Of a stretch of 64,000 bases of DNA, positions 57,794 through 64,000 are shown one piece after another (position 1 is the stretch's first letter; every line of letters starts with the position of its first letter). Both the position numbers and the translations under genes were made by a program. The stretch spans positions 1,116,001 to 1,180,000 of the forward strand of contig JAESUZ010001723.1 in assembly GCA_017311185.1 (NCBI GenBank). Direction: 5' to 3'. The stretch comes from Proteles cristata cristata (Eukaryota > Chordata > Mammalia > Carnivora > Hyaenidae). The notes beneath the pieces are model-generated. The model was not told the DNA's origin, ran no database searches, and saw only the letters and a program-made list of their open reading frames with translations.

Positions 57794-57967
57794 CAGTATG
57801 AGCAGGGGAGGGTCAGAGAGAGAGGGAGTTACAGAATCTGAAGCAGGGTCCAGGCTCTGAGCTAGCTGTCAGCACATAGCCCGATGCAGGGCTCGAACCC
57901 GCGAACCATGAGATCATGACCTGAGCCGAATTTGGACGTTTAACCAACTGAGCTACCTAGGCACCCC
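57738..57967 (-). mobile_element. SINEC
   Basis: Reverse complement with about 40 nt of (GA)n and a head ending CTACCTAGGCACCCC. Confidence 0.9.
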
Positions 57968-59130
57968 AAATTTTTAACAATTGAAACAGACATCTTAGAG
58001 CCTTGTTTTGATAAAAGTCTTTTATTTACACACTAGCTCTTCTATGGAATTTAAGTAATTATTAAATTTCTAGGCTGATTTGGCATAAAGTGAATAGTCT
58101 AGAGAATTTTAATGTCTAATCCTAGGAATAGGTACTTTGTTTAACTATTACTCTGATTTAAACCAGCACTCTCTAGAAGTTATTCTCAAGGTAATCCACA
58201 TGACTAGTAAAAGCAGATACTGGCTACCAGCAATATTCTAGCCTGTATAAATATTTTAAATTTCCATGCCTCTACACAACAGTTAATCATAAATGAACAT
58301 CTTTCAAATGAAACATGTAAGTTTTTCCTAGCAATATATGATATAGAATATTCATACAAAAGTGGGCATTATCTTGGAGACTGATGATGACAGAATTTGG
58401 CCTGTGTTGATTATATAGAGTGAGCCCATGGTTTCTGGGCAGCTCCTCTGGGGTATTTTAAATCAAAATGCCAATTTCAAATGGAAGGGCTGAGATAGAT
58501 ATTCCTACAGTTTTCATTCTTTTAAAATTTTCTATTTAAGCAGAATGCCTTTAGCGATATCTTGCTGAGACAATTTATCAATGCAAGTAAACATACCCTC
58601 TGAGTTACAGACTGAAGCAGCTTGATTTCATCAGATCTTTTGCTGCTCTTTATTTTGGAGAACAGACTTGCCTAAACCAGGGCTATTCTCAGCAGAATAG
58701 GTATTAGGCCGCTTTATGGGTTGCAATTTTACAAATTATGGCCTCAATTTCGAGAACTGTGATAGTTAATGTTGCTGGGGCCTTCTTGCCAAAAGCTCTC
58801 TGGGGGATCATTTAAATAGAGCTTTCTACTAATTCTCCTAGAACTAGGAGAAAACCCAAGAAGCAGCCAATGTGAAAGGCTCCTGGGATCTAATGACCCA
58901 GGCCTGGGTCAGATAGCCTCCAAGGTTCCCTGCTCTTCAGCTGTCCCTGAAGTTACATGTTACATGTTCACAAAGCCTATACTGGAATCATGCGTTTGGG
59001 TTAAGACACTCTCTCCAGGAGGCTCCTGTAAACTCTAGTGCCAGTTGCAAGGAAATATTACCAGGAGAGGGATGAGGACAGGCACATTACAATGAGGATG
59101 GGAAAGAGAAGGCCTCAGTAGTGGTATGTG
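57968..59130. other. DOCK3 intron upstream of e1, second part
   Basis: Unique intron; nothing recognised. Confidence 0.5.
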
Positions 59131-59139
59131 AGGTTTGCA

Positions 59140-59300
59140 GAACAATGGGTGGATGGCTGTATTCTAATCACCTAGGAAACTTAATAAAACTAGATTTCTA
59201 ATATCTACCATTTGAGATTCCAGTTGGTCTTGGGTGGGGCTTGTGTATATACATTAAACAAAACCAAAAATCACCAGGCAATTATGATGTTCTCCAGGGC
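59140..59300 (+). repeat. MER5A-like DNA transposon relic (probable)
   Basis: Resembles MER5A: AATCACCTAGGAAACTTAAT, then TTGAGATTCCAGTTGGTCTT and TCACCAGGCAATTATGATG. Non-autonomous hAT-Charlie type. Confidence 0.55.
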
Positions 59301-59689
59301 TTAATGCCAGGGAGCCAGACTATGGGGGGTTTGCTGGGAAGCTGCTGATGAATTTGGCTGGGTGTTGGAGGCTAGGTAGCTCTTAAGCATAACAGAGGAA
59401 TGCTGAGAGGGATATGGAAGGGAGAGGTTTTTTGGCAGAATGTGGGAGCAGGTATTATTGAGGGCAACCCTGCCTCTTTTAGTAGGTGTCCTCTGCTTCC
59501 TAAGGTTAGCAGAGCACCTAATAGCATCAGCAATGCCTTATATCTCTGAGTGTTTAGTGCTCAGTTGACATGCAACAGAGTTTCTTGAATGGAAAGATGA
59601 ATGAATGAGGTTGCTCTTGTATGAGGGCCTCAGAGTAGCCAGCTGTTAATACAGCTGCTTGCCAGGGAACTAGGGACTTAAAAGTAGGC

Positions 59690-59885
59690 AGAGTTGGCAC
59701 ACTTTTTCTGTAAGAAGCCAGATAGTAAATATTTTAGGCTTTTTGGGTCACAGAGGTCTCTGTTACATGTTCTTTGTTTTTATAACCCTTTTAAAATGTG
59801 AAAAAACATTCTTAGATGGGAGGTGGTATAAAAATAGGCTGCTGGCTGGATTTGGCCCAGGGACTATAGTTTCCTGATACCTGGC
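59690..59885 (-). repeat. hAT-type DNA transposon relic (probable)
   Basis: The minus strand has the AAACTATAGTCCCTGGGCCA, AAATCCAGCCAGCAGCC and CCTAAAATATTTACTATCTG order seen in an abundant non-autonomous mammalian element. The exact family name is not certain. Confidence 0.55.
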
Positions 59886-60786
59886 TTGGGTGTTTATGTG
59901 TCAAGAACAGCTTTCCTATGCTGCAACTACACATTAAAAATACAGACTCTTGTAAGTCTATATAAGCAGCTGCTAGGAAGGAGCAAGGTAATGAACCTGA
60001 AACCACCTTATTATGTCAGGGATTGGCCTGAAACATTCTAGGGTCTTTATGGAGTGGGAAGTCTTAGAAGGAAAGTGTTCTTCAGCTATCAGAAATCTTA
60101 GGGGGCTGAAAGCACTGTGACAGAGCATCCAGCAGTGACAGAGAACTGGACATCTCACTGCCCAGGTGTGATCCTCTGAAGCCCTACATCCTAGCTGACA
60201 CTGGAGAAACAAAGCTCACAGTGTGTTTGCACATTTCTTCTGAGAGCAGTCTCTGGAGAGGTTTCAGAACCTCTGAGGTCTGGCTTGGCCACCAGAGCAT
60301 CTTCTAGCAACAGAATCTCCTGCCAGATATCCCAGATTTACTAGGAATTTTGGGGCTACATGGTTCTAGCCTATGTGGAATTCCATCCCAGGAGAAATAA
60401 TCCAAGACAGCTGACACAGGTTTGGGTACTCAGTCTTATTTGGACTCTTTATTATATTCATGTTCCTTCTGTAGAAGTTAGTTATACATTAGGAGGCTTT
60501 GGGTTCAAGGATACTAGTATTTAACACTGTATTATTTATTTATACCTTATCTACTTCTAGATAGGATTAGGAGGGATAGTGCTTTCCTTCCCTTAAGACC
60601 ATGTGAAACTAGAACTAACCTTCTCTCTTTCAGCAGACACAGCAGCCTCCTCAGGATGGCACCAATTTTATCTCTTGGTAGAATAAGGTGAAATCCCCTG
60701 ACAGCATCATGGAGATATGGAGACATTAACAACCATTCAACTTAGACAATTTCAGGCATATGACCAATGTTTTATTTTGTTATAGT
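59886..60786. other. DOCK3 intron upstream of e1, third part
   Basis: Unique intron; nothing recognised. Confidence 0.5.
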
Positions 60787-60850
60787 TTTTATTTTATTTT
60801 ATTTTATTTTATTTTATTTTATTTTATTTTATTTTATTTTATTTTATTTT
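60787..60850. repeat. (TTTTA)n microsatellite
   Basis: About 12 perfect units. It is the expanded tail of the minus-strand SINE that follows. Confidence 0.95.
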
Positions 60851-61043
60851 TTAATATTTATTTCTGAGAGAGAGAGAGAGCATGAGCAGAGGAGATGCAG
60901 ATTGAGAGACATACAGAATCCAAAGCAGGCTCCAGGCTCTGAGCTGTCAGCACAGAGCCTGATGTGGGGCTTGAACTTGTGAACTGCGAGATCATGACCT
61001 GAGTGGAAGTTTGTCGCCCAACTGACTGAGCCACCCAGGTGCC
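60851..61043 (-). mobile_element. SINEC with (TAAAA)n tail
   Basis: Reverse complement with head ending CCACCCAGGTGCC. Confidence 0.9.
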
Positions 61044-61149
61044 TGCTATTTTAAAGAAGAGGCCTCTCCCTCCCCCCAAAAAAAGACTCTTGGGGGAATT
61101 CTTCAGAGTATCCAAGAAAGACAGGTTCTTTACTTTCTTTTCTTTTTTT

Positions 61150-61480
61150 TTTTTTTAATACAAGGATATTTATTTTGAATCATTGTAATAACAAAAGACT
61201 GGAAATAATCTAAATACATACAAGAAAGGGCTATAAAAATTGTGATACACCCAGAAAGTAGAACCTTATGCACCCATTAAAAACAATGACAAAACAGAGG
61301 TGGTCCCACATGATTCACATGAAACAATTTGCAAGAATTCTTAGCTCAGGACAATGGGCACAGTGTTCTATCATTTGCACAGAAAGAAATTAAAACAAAA
61401 ATGAAACACGGTATGTGCATAGACTGTCTCAGGATGTTTACAGAAGAAAATGTTTAACAACAGCTGCTGCTGGAGAAAGG
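61150..61480 (+). mobile_element. Old L1-type 3' fragment (probable)
   Basis: Has AATAACAAAAGACTGGAAAT, then a CATTAAAAACAATGACAAAA motif and a GTTCTATCATTTGCACAGAA motif, as in old L1 3' UTRs. No open frame. Confidence 0.5.
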
Positions 61481-62572
61481 AACTGGGGTAAAGAAATATA
61501 CTCAAGGGTATTTTACCTTCAAATCATGTCTTCAGTGTCACACTTCTACTGGTTTCTACTGTTACAAGGTCAGTGATGTTCCCTGTTCTAACAGGAAGAC
61601 AAGAATGGGCACGGTCTGACATCATTACATATGGTTATTCCTTTCTTGGGTCAAGGATGTAATGATCTTCCAACCTGTTGTCAGACCAGATGTGATCATT
61701 CCTAAATCATCCCTTAGATATTGCCAAAGCCTCATTTGACAGACTGACCACTACTACTTGTGGTAAATACTTTTATCACTCTCCCTGAGGAGAGCTTTCT
61801 TTCAAAAGTCATGTCTCTGTGTGTTTGTCTTTTGTGTGAGACATGTCCAACAGAGCTGAAAAGAGCAGCTTTCTACCTTTCTGATTCGGTATAGTCTGGG
61901 ATAAGCACTACTCATTTTCTTTTCAGTGTCTCATACAAATATTTCCCTGTAGCTACACACCTGGGGCTTGTTAAAGTTTCTAAACATTCCACTATGTTCT
62001 TAGTTTCCTCAGATCTTAATTAACACCTAAAGTAATACACAGTCTTCTAGGTTGGGCTAGTAGCTTCTTTTTTTTTATGTCAGTTACCCCAAAAGGTGAG
62101 GCTGATGAAGGATTAATAATGTACATGATACCCCACCCAAGTATTGCAACATTCCATGAAACAAATGAAGATGGAAACAAAGCAGGCAAAAAGCAGACAG
62201 GGCACACAAAAGCAGGAACTTACACCCAACTATCTTCATCTCTGCACCAGAAAGAAAGGGGCAAGAATGAGGGGACAGCATAGAGAGAGACAAGAACAAT
62301 TAAGACAAACAGGAAAAGAGAGAGAAAAAAAAAACAAAAACATCACTTGCAGGTCGGTGATGAAGCATGCACTTTTTATCAAGAGTCAAAGCAAAGGGCA
62401 GAGTGTATTTCTGAGCACAAGGGCAAGAATCAGAGGGTCCCCTAGAAGGATGCCATGCCTGTAGAGCTGCCTTCTAAAGGGCAAGTTTGGAGCAACCCAG
62501 AGAGCAATATTTGTGTCAGGTCTGACTTAGGGAGGGACAAAGCCTCCCTAAGGCAGAGTCCTCTCTAGGACA
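61481..62572. other. DOCK3 intron upstream of e1, fourth part
   Basis: Unique intron; overlapping small open frames around 62016-62464 show no known similarity. Confidence 0.45.
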
Positions 62573-62765
62573 TGGTTCTCAAAAGGGATCCCACACTAGC
62601 AAGATTACCATCATCTCAGAGCTTGTAAGGACTGTAAATTGTTGGGTCCCACTCCAATCCTACTGTATTAGAAACTCTTGGGGGTGGGCCCAGCAGTTTG
62701 TTTCTGCAAGCCCTACAGGTGACTTGGATACATACTAATGCTGTAAAACTACTGCTTTGGGAAAA
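62573..62765 (+). repeat. MER5A DNA transposon relic
   Basis: Follows MER5A closely: ACATGGTTCTCAAAAGGGAT, then GGGTCCCACTCCAATCCTAC, CTCTTGGGGGTGGGCCCAGC and AAGCCCTACAGGTGACTTGG. Confidence 0.82.
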
Positions 62766-62902
62766 ACCTAGCCCTCAGCCAGAGCATATTAACTCAAAAT
62801 CAGGTTTCTTCTACCAAGATGAAGACCATTTAAAAAAACTCATATGAAACCTGTCCCATATTGCCCACAGTAAATGAAAAGCCTTAAAAATTCAAGACGT
62901 AG

Positions 62903-63122
62903 TGGGGCGCCTGGGTGGCTTAGTAGGTTAAGCGTCCGACTTTCGCTTGGGTCATGATCTCATGGATCGTGGGTTCGAGCCCCGCATCGGGCTCTGTGCT
63001 GACTGCCAGCTCAGAGCCTGGAGCCTGTTTCAGTCTGTGACTCCCTCTCTCTCTGACCTTCCCCTGCTCACGCTGTCTCTCTTTCTCTCCTAGAAATAAA
63101 TAAAACATTAAAAAATTAAAAA
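62903..63122 (+). mobile_element. Young SINEC
   Basis: Near-consensus CCTAGAA-type element. TSD aaaaattcaagac(g/t)tag at 62886-62902 and 63123-63139, one mismatch. Confidence 0.94.
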
Positions 63123-63376
63123 AAAAATTCAAGACTTAGAAAACAAATTAAAACAAGTAATTCTCACTGAGCCATGACAGAACTCTGTACTCCTACTGAC
63201 TCTGAGGAACAGGCTTTCCAGGAAAGCTAAGAATTCCAGAGGAATGTAGGAGGTGGTCCCGGCTCTGCTGGCTTGGGCATGGTCTGCAGGAGAGCATAGC
63301 CCCTTCTCGAGCAAAAGATTTTAAATCATTCCTTTCAGTTTATAGTCTTTTGGCCAGCAGTTCTCTTTAAAGTTTT

Positions 63377-63593
63377 TTTTTTAATATTTTTATTTATTTC
63401 TAGGAGAGAGAGAGAGACAGCGTGAGCAGGGGAGGGTCAGAGAGAAAGAGGGGGTCACAGACTGAAACAGGCTCCAGGCTCCAAGCTGGCAGTCAGCAAA
63501 GAGCCCGACGTGGGGCTCGAACCCACGAACCGCGAGATCATGACCTAAGTGAAAGTTGGACGCTTAACCGACTAAGCCACCCAGGTGCCCCTA
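63377..63593 (-). mobile_element. Young SINEC
   Basis: Reverse complement, CCTAGAA-type. Perfect 16-nt TSD ttctctttaaagtttt at 63361-63376 and 63594-63609. Confidence 0.94.
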
Positions 63594-63609
63594 TTCTCTT
63601 TAAAGTTTT

Positions 63610-64000
63610 ATTTTAGTTACTTTACTGGAAACAATGTTAACTCCAACTTGTTCACCTGGAACACCTGTCCTACTCTAGTCTTTCCTGCTCATTTTCTTGA
63701 AAAAAAAAAAAAATCTAGGAAAGGAGTTATTAGCTTTTGAACTGAACTAAGTGAGTTTGGAGAGAAGGAAGACATACCCTCAGGAATATGGTGACCAACC
63801 AATAAAGGCTGTGAATGCTTAGTTTCAAAATTAGGCATAAATTCCTGTATCTATTTTGTTCTATAGTCTAGAATGTCATCTCCTGGGTTGGAGTGTGCCT
63901 TTTCTGGGACCTCCTGGGGCACCAGCAACAGCATTCTTGCCTCTTGCTTGCTACCACAGATCATGAGCAGAGCTGGATGGCTGTATAGTCAGGACCTCAG
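63610..64000. other. DOCK3 intron upstream of e1, end of window
   Basis: No exon or repeat recognised. Confidence 0.5.

Noticed and set aside
60787..60850. Regular short repeats that could suggest a CRISPR array
   Set aside because: Pure pentanucleotide microsatellite without spacers, in a mammalian intron.
55786..64000. Possible preceding DOCK3 exon (expected to end near LGFPDVIMPG)
   Set aside because: Searched by eye for its reverse complement; none found, so it probably lies beyond the window.

Overview
The window is nuclear DNA of a mammal, almost certainly a cat (Felidae). The main evidence is about two dozen copies of the carnivore tRNA-Lys-derived SINE (CAN/SINEC family) in the felid form, whose head reads GGGGCGCCTGGGTGGCT, plus several 5'-truncated carnivore-type L1 3' ends. 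The species within the cat family cannot be told from the sequence. There are no bacterial or viral genes, no CRISPR array, no CpG island and no functional tRNA or rRNA gene that I can see.

The only protein-coding gene is an internal part of DOCK3 (MOCA/PBP), on the minus strand. Eighteen exons (called e1 to e18 here, in transcript order) lie between 55785 and 9189. All have GT-AG borders and every phase joins correctly: they form 2,150 nt of open frame with no stop, about 716 codons. By comparison with my memory of human DOCK3 (about 2,030 residues), this is roughly residues 420 to 1135. It covers the lipid-binding DHR-1/C2 domain (e1 to e4) and the helical armadillo-like region (e5 to e18), and stops before the catalytic DHR-2 domain. 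The SH3 end lies beyond 64000 and the DHR-2/C-terminal end beyond position 1.

Layout: 1-9188 is a repeat-rich downstream intron. 9189-16834 holds e18 to e14, with young L1 insertions in the e17/e18 intron. 16835-26138 is one large intron filled mainly by ancient L1 pieces. 26139-55785 holds e13 to e1, densest at 52.1-55.8 kb. 55786-64000 is upstream intron with ancient DNA-transposon relics and a few SINEs.

The most interesting material is retrotransposition forensics and splicing. Several L1 insertions have intact target-site duplications (TSDs) together with 3' transductions and/or twin-priming 5' inversions. Two places show one target sequence present three times through repeated insertion. 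One SINE has grown a roughly 290-bp purine/pyrimidine tail. In DOCK3 itself, exon e12 carries two in-frame donor sites that would add or remove 14 residues, and a SINE sits within about 45 nt of the e6 donor. I found no evidence of an undescribed gene system.
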